64,000 bases of DNA. Origin: Microvirga sp052115485. Lineage in GTDB: Bacteria; Pseudomonadota; Alphaproteobacteria; Rhizobiales; Beijerinckiaceae. The position numbers were made by a program, and so were the translations under genes. Each line of letters begins with the position of its first letter. Position 1 is the first letter of the stretch. The notes under the pieces are model-generated. The model saw only the letters and a list, made by a program, of their open reading frames with translations, did no database searches and had not been told where the DNA came from. This document shows positions 52,369 to 60,853 of this stretch, one piece after another. The DNA lies in assembly GCF_052115485.1 (NCBI RefSeq), contig NZ_JBFRGU010000004.1:310001-374000 (forward strand), in the 5' to 3' direction.

Positions 52369-52401
52369 CGGGCGGCTAAAGGAGATCCCTTAAGCCGCCC
52401 G
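52369..52401 (-). promoter_or_regulatory. Strong stem-loop after the binding-protein gene
   Basis: CGGGCGGCT (52369-52377) and AGCCGCCCG (52393-52401) form a 9-bp stem, and AAGG pairs with CCTT inside after one mismatch. It lies between the binding-protein stop and the first permease, as in the peptide importer, and lacks a T tract on the transcribed side, so it probably stabilises the upstream mRNA segment. Confidence 0.6.
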
Positions 52402-52420
52402 CATGATTATGAGCGAAAGC

Positions 52421-53557
52421 TTAGTTCGCGACCTTCTTCTCGTAGGTCTCGAGAATGTCGTTGAAGTACGGGCCGATCGGGAAAGGCTTGCCGTTGGCGG
52501 CGAGATCCTTCGGCGTGATATCGGCGAAGAGCTGATCCCAAGCAGCCTTATCGAGCTTGCCTTCAAGGTTCTGCGCGTCGATGCCGGGATACCAGTTGAA
52601 GCGCTTCACGATGCCTTCCGCCTGGACGTCCGGGCTCGTGGCGAGCGCGACGAACTCGGACGCGAGCTTTTCCTGCGCGGTCTTCTTGGGGATCGCGTAG
52701 TACATCGGCTGGCCGGGCATGCCGGGGGTCACGAGCTTCAGGCGCATGTTCGGCGGCAGCTTGCCTTCCGCCTTCCAGGTATAGAACATATCGACCCAGA
52801 CCGGACCCATGGCGATTTCGCCGCGGTTGAGCATGTCGAGCGTGCCGGCATTGCCGGGGGTGATGATGACGTTCTGGTTGAAGTCCTTCAAATCGGCCAT
52901 CGTCTTGTCCCAAGTCGCCTTGGTGGCCGCGTCGTAGGGACCGCTCTCGAGCTTCGCCGCATCGCCGCCGAAGGCTGTAACCCAGCCGGTGACGAAGGCG
53001 ACGCCGGACATGCCGCCCTTGATGCCGTTATAGCCGAACTGCTTCGGGTTCTTCTTCACCCAGTCGCGAAGTTCCGCATATGACGCGGGCACGCTCTTCA
53101 CGAGATCCGGGTTATAGGCAAGCGCCGTTTGCGAATGAAACATCGGCATGACGTAGCCTGTCACATCCGCGCCGAGAGAATTCGTCGCCGTGTCGCGGGT
53201 CACGAGCTTTCCGGTCGGAAGCTTGTCGCGGTATTTCTCGATCAGCTCTTCCTTGACGAGCGTACCCGCCGCCTTCTGGTGAATGACGATGACATCGAAA
53301 TCCGCATTGGCCGAGCCGGCCTTCTTCTGCGCATCGAGCTTCTCGTAGATCTTCTGCGAACCGCCGTCGCCCGGACCGGTGCCGACCGCAACGACCTTCA
53401 CGCCGGGATGGCTCTTCTCGAAGATCGGTCCGAGATAGTCCTTGATGTAGTCGACCATGTTCTGGTCGCCGGCAGTCGCGACATTGAGCGTCTGTGCGCT
53501 CGCCGCCTGACTGAAAGCGAGGGCCGCAAAGCCCGCAAGCAAGAGACTCTTACGCAT
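52421..53557 (-). CDS. ABC transporter substrate-binding protein (family 1)
   Basis: This 378-residue periplasmic protein begins MRKSLLLAGFAALAFSQAAS, with cleavage near ASAQ. The mature part (TLNVATAGDQNMVDYIKDYL) and the aromatic-rich WVDMFYTW segment are those of family-1 binding proteins of the polyamine/opine/phosphonate/iron class. The ATG at 53557 has AGGGAGG upstream and overlaps the ATPase stop by eight bases. Its exact ligand is not readable; the terminal EEP hydrolase suggests a phosphate- or phosphodiester-containing compound. Confidence 0.9.
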   Translation of the reverse strand: MRKSLLLAGFAALAFSQAASAQTLNVATAGDQNMVDYIKDYLGPIFEKSHPGVKVVAVGTGPGDGGSQKIYEKLDAQKKAGSANADFDVIVIHQKAAGTLVKEELIEKYRDKLPTGKLVTRDTATNSLGADVTGYVMPMFHSQTALAYNPDLVKSVPASYAELRDWVKKNPKQFGYNGIKGGMSGVAFVTGWVTAFGGDAAKLESGPYDAATKATWDKTMADLKDFNQNVIITPGNAGTLDMLNRGEIAMGPVWVDMFYTWKAEGKLPPNMRLKLVTPGMPGQPMYYAIPKKTAQEKLASEFVALATSPDVQAEGIVKRFNWYPGIDAQNLEGKLDKAAWDQLFADITPKDLAANGKPFPIGPYFNDILETYEKKVAN

Positions 53558-54647
53558 GGAATCCTCCCTGAGATTGTTCGCTGGGAAACAGGTGTAACGA
53601 CGCCAGCGGCAAGCGAAGGCCGACTGGACGATCGAGCTCGTGGTAGTCGTCATCCGTCACAGTAAAATGACGGTCCCCGATGGCGACCACATACCTATAG
53701 TGCCCACCCGGATACGTTCTCTGCGTGATTGTGCCGGGTAGCACGATGGAGCCGTCGATGGCGGCGTTCGGATCGTCGAGAGATGCTACATCGTCACGGA
53801 AGTACGCGGTGACCGCGCCCACCGGAACGTCTCCGTTCCAGTGAACCGCCTGTCCTTGTTCCGCCTTGACTTCGATGCCCGGTCCCGATGACCGCACATC
53901 GAGATCAAGTGTGTTCTCGGCACCCATGAAGCTTGCCACGAAGGGCGAGACGGGATGGTCGAAGACCTCTTTCGGCGTGCCCATCTGCGCGATATGGCCG
54001 GCATCCATCACCACGATGCGATCCGCCATGGTCATAGCTTCTTCGCGGTCGTGCGTCACATGGATTGCCGTGAAGCCGAGCCTGTTCTGGAGTGACTTGA
54101 TCTCGCTCCGGAGCTGCAGACGCACTTTCGCATCGAGGTTTGAGAGCGGCTCGTCGAGAAGGAGGATATGGGGTTCGATGGCGAGTGCGCGCCCGAGCGC
54201 CACGCGCTGTCGCTGGCCACCAGACAGATTCGTGACTTTGCGATCTTCAAGCCCCGAGAGGTTGAGCATGCGCAGGACATCGGCGACACGCTTGCGGATC
54301 TCATCCTTGGAGACGCCGCGCAACCGCAGCCCGTAACCGACATTGCCGAGCACGGTCATATGCGGCCACAGAGCGTAAGATTGAAACATCATCGCCATGC
54401 CGCGCTTTTCCGGCGGCATGTCCACGACATCGCGACCGAACAGGCGTATGGCGCCGGCGGACGCTTTTTGGAAACCGGCGATCGTGCGCAGAAGCGTGGT
54501 CTTTCCGCAGCCGGACGAGCCTAAAATTGCGATGAATTCACCGGGAGCAACAGAAAGATTCACTCCATGCAGAACACGGTTACTGCCGTAATCGACCTTC
54601 AAATGGTCAATATCGATCGCCGCCGAACCAGAGTTGGTTACGGTCAT
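53550..54647 (-). CDS. ABC transporter ATP-binding protein
   Basis: This ATPase of about 365 residues has Walker A GSSGCGKTT, Q-loop MMFQSYALWPH, signature LSGGQRQRVA, Walker B LLLDEPLSNLD and the switch VTHDREEAM, with a long C-terminal TOBE-type region. It is the first gene of the operon. Two ATG codons in tandem follow the GGAGG; I use the second (54647) because its four-base spacing is better than the single base before the first. Its C-terminus overlaps the binding-protein start by eight bases. Confidence 0.93.
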   Translation of the reverse strand: MTVTNSGSAAIDIDHLKVDYGSNRVLHGVNLSVAPGEFIAILGSSGCGKTTLLRTIAGFQKASAGAIRLFGRDVVDMPPEKRGMAMMFQSYALWPHMTVLGNVGYGLRLRGVSKDEIRKRVADVLRMLNLSGLEDRKVTNLSGGQRQRVALGRALAIEPHILLLDEPLSNLDAKVRLQLRSEIKSLQNRLGFTAIHVTHDREEAMTMADRIVVMDAGHIAQMGTPKEVFDHPVSPFVASFMGAENTLDLDVRSSGPGIEVKAEQGQAVHWNGDVPVGAVTAYFRDDVASLDDPNAAIDGSIVLPGTITQRTYPGGHYRYVVAIGDRHFTVTDDDYHELDRPVGLRLPLASLHLFPSEQSQGGFHA

Positions 54648-54790
54648 CATTCCTCCCGATGTCGTGCGCTTCGGCGCATCTCTTATGTAGCCAGCAAATC
54701 ACAATTGCCGACCCAACGTAAAGAGCGCCGCGTGACTTTTATTCGGGGTTCATGACACTTTCTTGAATTACCCCTTCCGAGACGTGGCCC

Positions 54791-55849
54791 TCAGGCTAAT
54801 GGGATCGTGCTGTCTCTCACCACGAGCTCGGTCTTGAGGCGGATGCGCTCGGGCGTCGTGCGGCCCTGCAGCAAATCGATGAGTGCTGCTGCCGCCGCTT
54901 GACCTAGTTCACGACGCGGCTGATGAATCGTCGTCAAGGCCGGATCGGCGACAGCCGCGAATTCGATATCGTCGAATCCGGCCACCGAAATATCCTGCGG
55001 TACGCGCACGCCGGACGAGTGCAGGGTTCGCATGAGGCCGATCGCCATTTCATCGCTCGTGCAGAAGACAGCGGTGGGGCGCGTGGAGCGTGAAAGCAGA
55101 TCGCGGCCGGCTTCGACGCCTGACTCGACTGTGTAGTCGCCTTTGATGACGAGGTCGGGATCGAAGGCCAATCCCTCGGTGCGCAAACCGTCGCGATAGC
55201 CGCGGATGCGTTCTTTCTCCAAAACGTTCTCGGCAGGCCCCGTAAGATAAGCGATGCGGCGATGGCCGAGAGATGCGAGGTGCTGCGTCATCCGTCTTGC
55301 GGCAGCACGGTTGTCGATCTCGATCTGCGGAATAGCAGCACCCGGGATCGCCTCGCAGAGTGCGACGAGGGGAATGTTGATCGAGGCGGGCACTCCTTTG
55401 GCATTGCGGCTTTGGCCGAACAGATGACCGTTGAGGAGGATCGCGCCATCGACACGCCCCGCGGCAGTGAAGCCCGCGAAATGTGCTTCCTTCTCCGGCG
55501 AACCGTCGAGATCGCCGATGATCATGCCGTAACCTGCCTCGAATAAGGTTTCCTCGATGCCGCGCAGGATTTTCGAGAAGAACGTGTTCGCAAGATTCGG
55601 CAGAACCACCAGCACCATATAGGTCTTTTGCGAGCGCAAGGATCGCGCGGCGGGGTTCGGCACATAGCCGATCTTGGCGATAGCTTCGAGCACGCGACCG
55701 CGCGTCTCTTCCGAAACCAGGTTCGGATTGGCCAGCGCCCGGCTGACCGTCGCCGTCGAGACCTCGGCGAGCTTCGCCACATCCTGGATGCGCGCGGCGC
55801 GGCCCATCTCGTCGCCACGTCCTCTGGTCTTGCGCCCGTCCTTACTCAT
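54791..55849 (-). CDS. LacI-family transcriptional regulator
   Basis: This 352-residue repressor has the N-terminal HTH (IQDVAKLAEVSTATVSRALA, then the hinge RSLRSQKTY) and a periplasmic-binding-like effector domain (about 70-340), with the LacI-type dyad at 55906-55921 just upstream. It is divergent from the ribose-type sugar importer and upstream of the other ABC operon on its own strand, so it may control either or both; the divergent sugar operon is the likelier target. The ATG at 55849 follows a good AAGGG region; a GTG three codons earlier is possible. Confidence 0.93.
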   Translation of the reverse strand: MSKDGRKTRGRGDEMGRAARIQDVAKLAEVSTATVSRALANPNLVSEETRGRVLEAIAKIGYVPNPAARSLRSQKTYMVLVVLPNLANTFFSKILRGIEETLFEAGYGMIIGDLDGSPEKEAHFAGFTAAGRVDGAILLNGHLFGQSRNAKGVPASINIPLVALCEAIPGAAIPQIEIDNRAAARRMTQHLASLGHRRIAYLTGPAENVLEKERIRGYRDGLRTEGLAFDPDLVIKGDYTVESGVEAGRDLLSRSTRPTAVFCTSDEMAIGLMRTLHSSGVRVPQDISVAGFDDIEFAAVADPALTTIHQPRRELGQAAAAALIDLLQGRTTPERIRLKTELVVRDSTIPLA

Positions 55850-55905
55850 GGAACCCACCCTTCGCGCCGGTCTGTTTGACAGAAGCCGACATTGCGGTAA
55901 AGTGA

Positions 55906-55921
55906 ATGTAATCGATTACAT
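55906..55921. promoter_or_regulatory. Perfect 16-bp palindrome, probable LacI-type operator
   Basis: ATGTAATCGATTACAT is fully self-complementary, with the central CG dinucleotide characteristic of LacI-family operators. It lies between the LacI gene and the divergent sugar-importer operon, so it is the best candidate operator in the window. Confidence 0.75.
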
Positions 55922-56003
55922 CGTGCATTGTCGATCACCCGTCATGCCGATGCCGCTCGCAGTCCCGCAAAGAGGACGAAGAAAGACAATTCAGGAGGAA
56001 CAG

Positions 56004-56030
56004 ATGCCGACCGCCATTCCCTCAAGCTGA
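56004..56030 (+). CDS. Eight-codon leader ORF ahead of the sugar importer
   Basis: AGGAGG (55993-55998), a five-base spacer and ATG at 56004 open a short ORF encoding MPTAIPSS and ending with TGA. This is the strongest Shine-Dalgarno in the 270-base intergenic region, but it serves only eight codons and lies 88 bases before the importer ATPase. It may be a regulatory leader peptide or the remnant start of a lost gene. Confidence 0.5.
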   Translation: MPTAIPSS

Positions 56031-56061
56031 TCCGACCCTAGACTTCTTGCGACATCCAAAG

Positions 56062-56084
56062 CGCTTTCACGATACGTGAAGGCG
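56062..56084 (+). promoter_or_regulatory. Hairpin downstream of the leader ORF
   Basis: CGCTTTCACG (56062-56071) pairs with CGTGAAGGCG (56075-56084) over ten pairs with one G-U and a three-base loop. A T5 run follows at 56095-56099, ten bases later. It lies between the leader ORF and the RbsA-type gene and could attenuate or structure the transcript. Confidence 0.45.
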
Positions 56085-56118
56085 TTACCGATCCTTTTTG
56101 TCCGGACCGGAGCAGTCA

Positions 56119-57639
56119 ATGGATTCTGTTCTGCGCGCAGAAAACATTTCCAAGTCGTTCGGCCCCATCGAGGTTCTGAACGGCATTTCGCTCGATTTGG
56201 AACCGGGCGAGATTCACGCTGTGATCGGCGAGAACGGCGCTGGCAAGTCGACACTGATGCGTATCCTGTCCGGCCATCTCACGCCGACGAAGGGGAAGCT
56301 GCATTTCGCCGGACAACCCATCCAATTCGCGAGTCCCGTCGAGGCCGAAGGCCATGGCATTGTTCTCGTCCATCAGGAAATCCTGCTTGCCGAAGATCTG
56401 ACCGTCGCGCAAAATATCTTTCTCGGGCGCGAGATCACCCACGCCGGATTCGTTGACGACAAGGCAATGCGCCGTCAAGCGCGCACGGTCCTCGACCGTC
56501 TTGGCACGAACATCGATACCGATGCCCGAGTGCGCCAACTCTCCATTGCCGAGCGTCAGCTCGTCCAGATCGCGCGGGCGCTTCTGGTGCCGAACCGTGT
56601 CGTCGTCTTCGATGAGCCGACTGCCGTGCTCACGCCGATCGAGGCGGAAAGCTTGTTCGCGATCATCCAAAGCCTGAAGGCGCAGGGTGTCGCCGTTCTC
56701 TACATCTCACATCGTCTCGGTGAGGTGAAGGCCATCGCCGACAGAGTGACGGTTCTACGCGACGGTCGACTTATCACGACGCGCGATGTGGAAGGCCTCG
56801 AACCGCTTGAGATGGCGCGTCTCATGGTGGGCCGCGATATGTCGAAGCTCTACCCGGCAAAATCCGCCGTCGCATTGGGCGATGATATCTTGCGCGTCGA
56901 CAACATGATCGTTCCGGGCTTTGTCGAACAAGCCTCCTTTGCGCTGAAGCGCGGCGAGATCCTCGGCTTCGGCGGCCTGATCGGCGCAGGACGCACAGAG
57001 CTTTTCGAGGGCCTCGTCGGCCTGCGACCGAGCCAGGGGCGCGCCACCCTCAACGGCCACGCCGTTCGTTTCCACGACGCGCGGGAGGCGATGGCATCCG
57101 GAATCGTCTATCTCTCGGAAGACCGGAAAGGCAAAGGGCTTCTTCTGCGGCAAAATTTGCGCGTCAACCTGACACTGGCGGCGCTAGAGAAATTCACAAC
57201 CGGCTCCCTCATCGACGTTAAGGCCGAGGACGAAGCGCTCGACACGGCAATCCGCGATTTCGATATCCGCACGCGGCGGCGCGATCTGCTTGCCGGTCAG
57301 CTCTCCGGCGGCAACCAGCAGAAACTGCTGCTCGCCAAGATGATGCTGGCGGATCCGCGCATCGTCATCATCGATGAGCCGACACGCGGCGTCGATATCG
57401 GTACCAAGGAACAGATCTACCGCTTCATTGCGACGTTGGCGGCGCAAGGTCGCGCGGTCGTCGTCATCTCTTCCGAGATGCAGGAACTGATTGGCCTGTG
57501 CCACCGGGTTCTCGTGATGCGCAACGGACGTATCGTCGGAGAGGTGGCCGGAGACGATCTGTCGGAGGATGCCATCGTCTTTCTCGCCACCGGCGTTCAC
57601 GAAGAAAGGGCGGCCCGGATCGCCGCAGGCCAAGCATGA
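56119..57639 (+). CDS. Sugar ABC transporter ATPase (RbsA/XylG type, two ATPase domains)
   Basis: This 506-residue ATPase has two nucleotide-binding domains. The first has Walker A GENGAGKST; the second has the degenerate GLIGAGRTE, usual for the family, and the signature LSGGNQQKLLLAKMM with Walker B IVIIDEPTRGVD. This layout is standard for ribose, xylose and similar carbohydrate importers. The ATG at 56119 has GGAG seven bases upstream. Its stop overlaps the permease start as ATGA. Confidence 0.94.
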   Translation: MDSVLRAENISKSFGPIEVLNGISLDLEPGEIHAVIGENGAGKSTLMRILSGHLTPTKGKLHFAGQPIQFASPVEAEGHGIVLVHQEILLAEDLTVAQNIFLGREITHAGFVDDKAMRRQARTVLDRLGTNIDTDARVRQLSIAERQLVQIARALLVPNRVVVFDEPTAVLTPIEAESLFAIIQSLKAQGVAVLYISHRLGEVKAIADRVTVLRDGRLITTRDVEGLEPLEMARLMVGRDMSKLYPAKSAVALGDDILRVDNMIVPGFVEQASFALKRGEILGFGGLIGAGRTELFEGLVGLRPSQGRATLNGHAVRFHDAREAMASGIVYLSEDRKGKGLLLRQNLRVNLTLAALEKFTTGSLIDVKAEDEALDTAIRDFDIRTRRRDLLAGQLSGGNQQKLLLAKMMLADPRIVIIDEPTRGVDIGTKEQIYRFIATLAAQGRAVVVISSEMQELIGLCHRVLVMRNGRIVGEVAGDDLSEDAIVFLATGVHEERAARIAAGQA

Positions 57640-58634
57640 CCGAAACCGCTCTTCCCACAAGCGCTAAGCCACGCCGCTTCAATCTCGATCTCAGGGCGCT
57701 TTCGCCCTTCATCGCTCTCGTCGTTCTGGTTGTCGCCGGATCCCTCATCAATCCGGATTTCCTGACCGCCGGCAACCTGCTCAATGTCGTCACCCGTTCG
57801 GCCTTCATCGCCATCATCGCGGTGGGCGCGACCTTCGTCATTGCGAGCGGTGGGCTCGATCTTTCGGTCGGCTCCATGGCGGCCCTCGTGGCGGGCGTCA
57901 TGATCCTCACACTCAACAAAGTCGGCGGCGCGGATATGAGCACGCTGGCGCTCGGCATGCTGGCCGCGCTGGCGTTGAGCGCCGTCTGTGGCCTCGCGAA
58001 CGGCTTGACGGTCACCTTCGGGCGCATCGAGCCGTTCATCGTGACGCTCGGCACGATGGGGATCTTCCGATCCCTCGTGATCTGGCTCGCGGCGGGCGGC
58101 ACCATCACCATGCGCAATTCCGAACTGCGGGAACTTTATCGCCCGCTCTATTTCGGGAATGTGCTCGGTGTTCCGATTCCCATCCTCGTCTTTCTCGCGG
58201 TTGCCGCCATCGGCGCACTCATTCTCTACAAGACGTCCTTCGGCCGTCACGTGGTGGCGCTGGGGTCGAACGAGGACGTCGCGCGCTATTCCGGCGTGCC
58301 GATCTGGCGCGTGCGCACGCTGGTCTATGTGATTCAGGGCCTGTGCGTCGGTATCGCCGTTCTCGTGTACGTGCCGCGCCTCGGCTCGGCCACGCCGACC
58401 ACGGGTCTGTTGTGGGAATTGCAAGCCATCACCGCCGTCGTCATCGGGGGGACGGCCTTGAAGGGTGGTGTCGGGCGCATCGGCGGCACGGTGATCGGCG
58501 CCATCATTCTCGAACTCGTCGCGAACATTATGGTGCTCTCAAACTTCGTCTCCGAGTTTCTCGTGGGCGCGGTGCAGGGCGCCATCATCATTATCGCCAT
58601 GCTGGTGCAGCGCAGCCTGCAGCGGGGGCGGTGA
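57636..58634 (+). CDS. Sugar ABC transporter permease (RbsC type)
   Basis: This 332-residue membrane protein begins MTETALPTSAKPRRFNLDLR and has eight to ten hydrophobic segments. The RbsC block GATFVIASGGLDLSVGSMAA near residues 65-85 is characteristic, as are GLANGLTVTFGRIEPFIVTL and LGSNEDVARYSGVPIWRVRT in the second half. It forms the homodimeric sugar channel. It overlaps the ATPase gene by four bases. Confidence 0.94.
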   Translation: MTETALPTSAKPRRFNLDLRALSPFIALVVLVVAGSLINPDFLTAGNLLNVVTRSAFIAIIAVGATFVIASGGLDLSVGSMAALVAGVMILTLNKVGGADMSTLALGMLAALALSAVCGLANGLTVTFGRIEPFIVTLGTMGIFRSLVIWLAAGGTITMRNSELRELYRPLYFGNVLGVPIPILVFLAVAAIGALILYKTSFGRHVVALGSNEDVARYSGVPIWRVRTLVYVIQGLCVGIAVLVYVPRLGSATPTTGLLWELQAITAVVIGGTALKGGVGRIGGTVIGAIILELVANIMVLSNFVSEFLVGAVQGAIIIIAMLVQRSLQRGR

Positions 58635-58636
58635 AT

Positions 58637-58654
58637 CCGGTGAGAGCCCACCGG
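58637..58654 (+). promoter_or_regulatory. Small stem-loop before the sugar-binding-protein gene
   Basis: CCGGTG (58637-58642) and CACCGG (58649-58654) pair around a six-base loop just after the permease stop. With the stronger hairpin after the binding-protein gene it would bracket and may stabilise that segment of the mRNA. Confidence 0.4.
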
Positions 58655-58694
58655 TAACAGGATCGGGGCTCAGCCAATTCTCTGGGAGGAAAAC

Positions 58695-59645
58695 ATGAGA
58701 AGTACGGCATTGAAGCTTGCAGCGACGGCGGGCCTTCTGGCGGGTCTGTCGACCGGTGCGTTCGCGCAACCCAAGAATGTGACCATCGGCGTCTCGATTC
58801 CCGCCGCGACTCACGGCTGGACCGGCGGCGTGGTCTATCACGCACAAGAAGCCGCCAAGCAGCTGGAGAAAACCTATCCCGGCCTGAAGGTGATCGTGAA
58901 AACCTCGCCCGACGGCGCCGCGCAGGCGAACGCCCTCGACGATCTGACGGCCCAGAAGATCGACGCCCTCGTCGTTCTGCCTTTCAACTCCGACGAATTG
59001 ACGAACCCTGTGCGCGAGGTGAAGAAAAAGGGCACCTTCATCACGGTCGTCGATCGCGGCCTGAAGGACCCTTCAATCCAGGACATTTATGTCGCCGGCA
59101 ACAATCCCGAATTCGGACGTGTCGCGGGCAAGTTCGTTGCCGACACTCTGAAGCAGGGCAATGTCGTGGTGTTTCGCGGCATTCCGACGGTGATCGACGA
59201 GGAGCGCGTTTCGAACTTCGAGAAGGCGCTCGAAGGCTCGGGCGTGAAGGTTCTCGACAAGCAATACGCCAACTGGAACCGGGACGACGCCTTCCGCGTG
59301 ATGCAGGATTATCTCGCCAAGCATCCCAAGATCGATGCGGTTTGGGCTTCCGACGACGACATGGCGCTCGGCGTGATGGAAGCGATCCGTCAAGGCAAGC
59401 GCGAGGACATCAAGTTCGTGCTCGGCGGCGCCGGCATGAAGGACATCGTCAAGCGCGTCATGGACGGCGACAAGATGATCCCGGCCAACGTGTCATATCC
59501 GCCGGGCATGATCTCGACGGCCATGCAGGTCACCGCCGCGCAGTTCTTCACTAATGCGCCGATGCGCGGCACATACGTGCTCAATGCCCAATTGATCACG
59601 AAAGAAAACGCGAAGAACTTCTACTACCCCGACTCGCCCTTCTGA
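58695..59645 (+). CDS. Sugar ABC transporter substrate-binding protein (RbsB type)
   Basis: This 316-residue periplasmic protein begins MRSTALKLAATAGLLAGLST, with cleavage near GAFAQP. It has the periplasmic-binding-protein type I fold of ribose-class binders, with NVTIGVSIPAATHGWTGGVV at the mature N-terminus and the D/N-rich SDDDMALGVMEAI region. TGGGAGG lies a few bases before the ATG. It is followed by a strong hairpin and then the isomerase gene. The pentose or other sugar ligand is not readable from sequence. Confidence 0.93.
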   Translation: MRSTALKLAATAGLLAGLSTGAFAQPKNVTIGVSIPAATHGWTGGVVYHAQEAAKQLEKTYPGLKVIVKTSPDGAAQANALDDLTAQKIDALVVLPFNSDELTNPVREVKKKGTFITVVDRGLKDPSIQDIYVAGNNPEFGRVAGKFVADTLKQGNVVVFRGIPTVIDEERVSNFEKALEGSGVKVLDKQYANWNRDDAFRVMQDYLAKHPKIDAVWASDDDMALGVMEAIRQGKREDIKFVLGGAGMKDIVKRVMDGDKMIPANVSYPPGMISTAMQVTAAQFFTNAPMRGTYVLNAQLITKENAKNFYYPDSPF

Positions 59646-59728
59646 CGAGACCTCCCTCCTCCCGGGTGGGATCAAACATCTCGGCGCAAGTCACGATGCT
59701 GTCCCTCCCGGTTTCCTGACCCAAACTT

Positions 59729-59754
59729 ATCCCTCCCCCGCAAAGGGGAGGGAT
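59729..59754 (+). promoter_or_regulatory. Strong stem-loop after the sugar-binding-protein gene
   Basis: ATCCCTCCCC (59729-59738) and GGGGAGGGAT (59745-59754) form a perfect 10-bp stem with a six-base loop. CTTT follows, but no longer T run. It lies within the operon, between the binding-protein and isomerase genes, as the third instance of this arrangement in the window. Confidence 0.6.
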
Positions 59755-59770
59755 CTTTCGGGAGACGAAG

Positions 59771-60847
59771 ATGAAGACCATGAAGGGCCCCGGCCTATTC
59801 CTCGCGCAATTCGCAAGCGACGAAGCACCGTTCAATTCGCTCGACACAATTTGCCGATGGGCCGCCTCTCTCGGTTACAAGGGCGTGCAGATTCCAACCT
59901 GGGACACGCGACTGTTCGATCTGAAGAAGGCGGCAGAATCGGCCAGTTATTGCGATGAGATCGAAGGCATTGTGCAAAGCCACGGTCTTGAGATCACCGA
60001 GCTCTCGACGCATCTGCAAGGTCAGCTCGTCGCCGTTCATCCGGCCTTCGATGAAGCCTTTGATGGTTTTGCGGTGCCGGACGTGCGCGGCAATCCGACC
60101 GCGCGGCAGGCCTGGGCCGTGGACCAGATGCTGATGGCGGCAAAAGCCTCGAAGCGGCTCGGCCTTCACGCGCATGTCACCTTCTCCGGCGCACTCGCCT
60201 GGCCCTTCATGTACCCTTGGCCGCAGCGTCCCAACGGTCTCATCGAGACCGCTTTCGCGGAGCTGGCGCGGCGCTGGAAGCCGATCCTCAACGCTTTTGA
60301 CGAGGCAGGCTGCGACGTCTGCTACGAAATTCATCCAGGCGAGGACATTCACGACGGCGCCACTTTCGAGCGCTTCGTCGATGCGGTCGATGGACATGCG
60401 CGCGCCTGCATCAATTACGATCCGAGCCACTTTCTGCTGCAACAACTCGATTATGTGGCGTTCATCGATCTCTATCACGAACGCATCAAGGCGTTTCATG
60501 CCAAGGATGCGGAGTTCAACCCGAGCGGACGTGTCGGCGTCTATGGGGGTTATGAGAGCTGGATCAACCGCGCAGGACGCTTCCGCTCGCTTGGCGACGG
60601 ACAGGTCGACTTCGGGGCGATCTTCTCGAAGCTCGCACAATACGATTACGATTCCTGGGCGGTGCTGGAATGGGAGTGCTGCCTGAAGCATCCCGAGGAC
60701 GGCGCACGCGAAGGCGCGGACTTCATTCAATCGCACATCATTCGCGTGACCGAAAAAGCCTTTGACGACTTCGCCTCCGGCGGAACGGATGAGGCAGCCA
60801 ATCGCCGCATGCTCGGGCTCGATGTCCTGCAAAAGGCGGCGGAGTAG
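59771..60847 (+). CDS. Sugar phosphate isomerase/epimerase-type TIM-barrel protein
   Basis: This 358-residue protein has the xylose-isomerase-like/AP-endonuclease-2 TIM-barrel fold. Its metal-binding residues are in VCYEIHPGED, NYDPSHFLL, FHAKDAEF and VLEWECC. Family members epimerise or isomerise sugars, or act on 3-keto sugars as IolE-like dehydratases. The gene is 125 bases after the sugar-binding protein and seven bases before the Gfo/Idh/MocA dehydrogenase, so the two probably act on the same imported sugar. The particular reaction is an inference. Confidence 0.88.
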   Translation: MKTMKGPGLFLAQFASDEAPFNSLDTICRWAASLGYKGVQIPTWDTRLFDLKKAAESASYCDEIEGIVQSHGLEITELSTHLQGQLVAVHPAFDEAFDGFAVPDVRGNPTARQAWAVDQMLMAAKASKRLGLHAHVTFSGALAWPFMYPWPQRPNGLIETAFAELARRWKPILNAFDEAGCDVCYEIHPGEDIHDGATFERFVDAVDGHARACINYDPSHFLLQQLDYVAFIDLYHERIKAFHAKDAEFNPSGRVGVYGGYESWINRAGRFRSLGDGQVDFGAIFSKLAQYDYDSWAVLEWECCLKHPEDGAREGADFIQSHIIRVTEKAFDDFASGGTDEAANRRMLGLDVLQKAAE

Positions 60848-60853
60848 AACACA

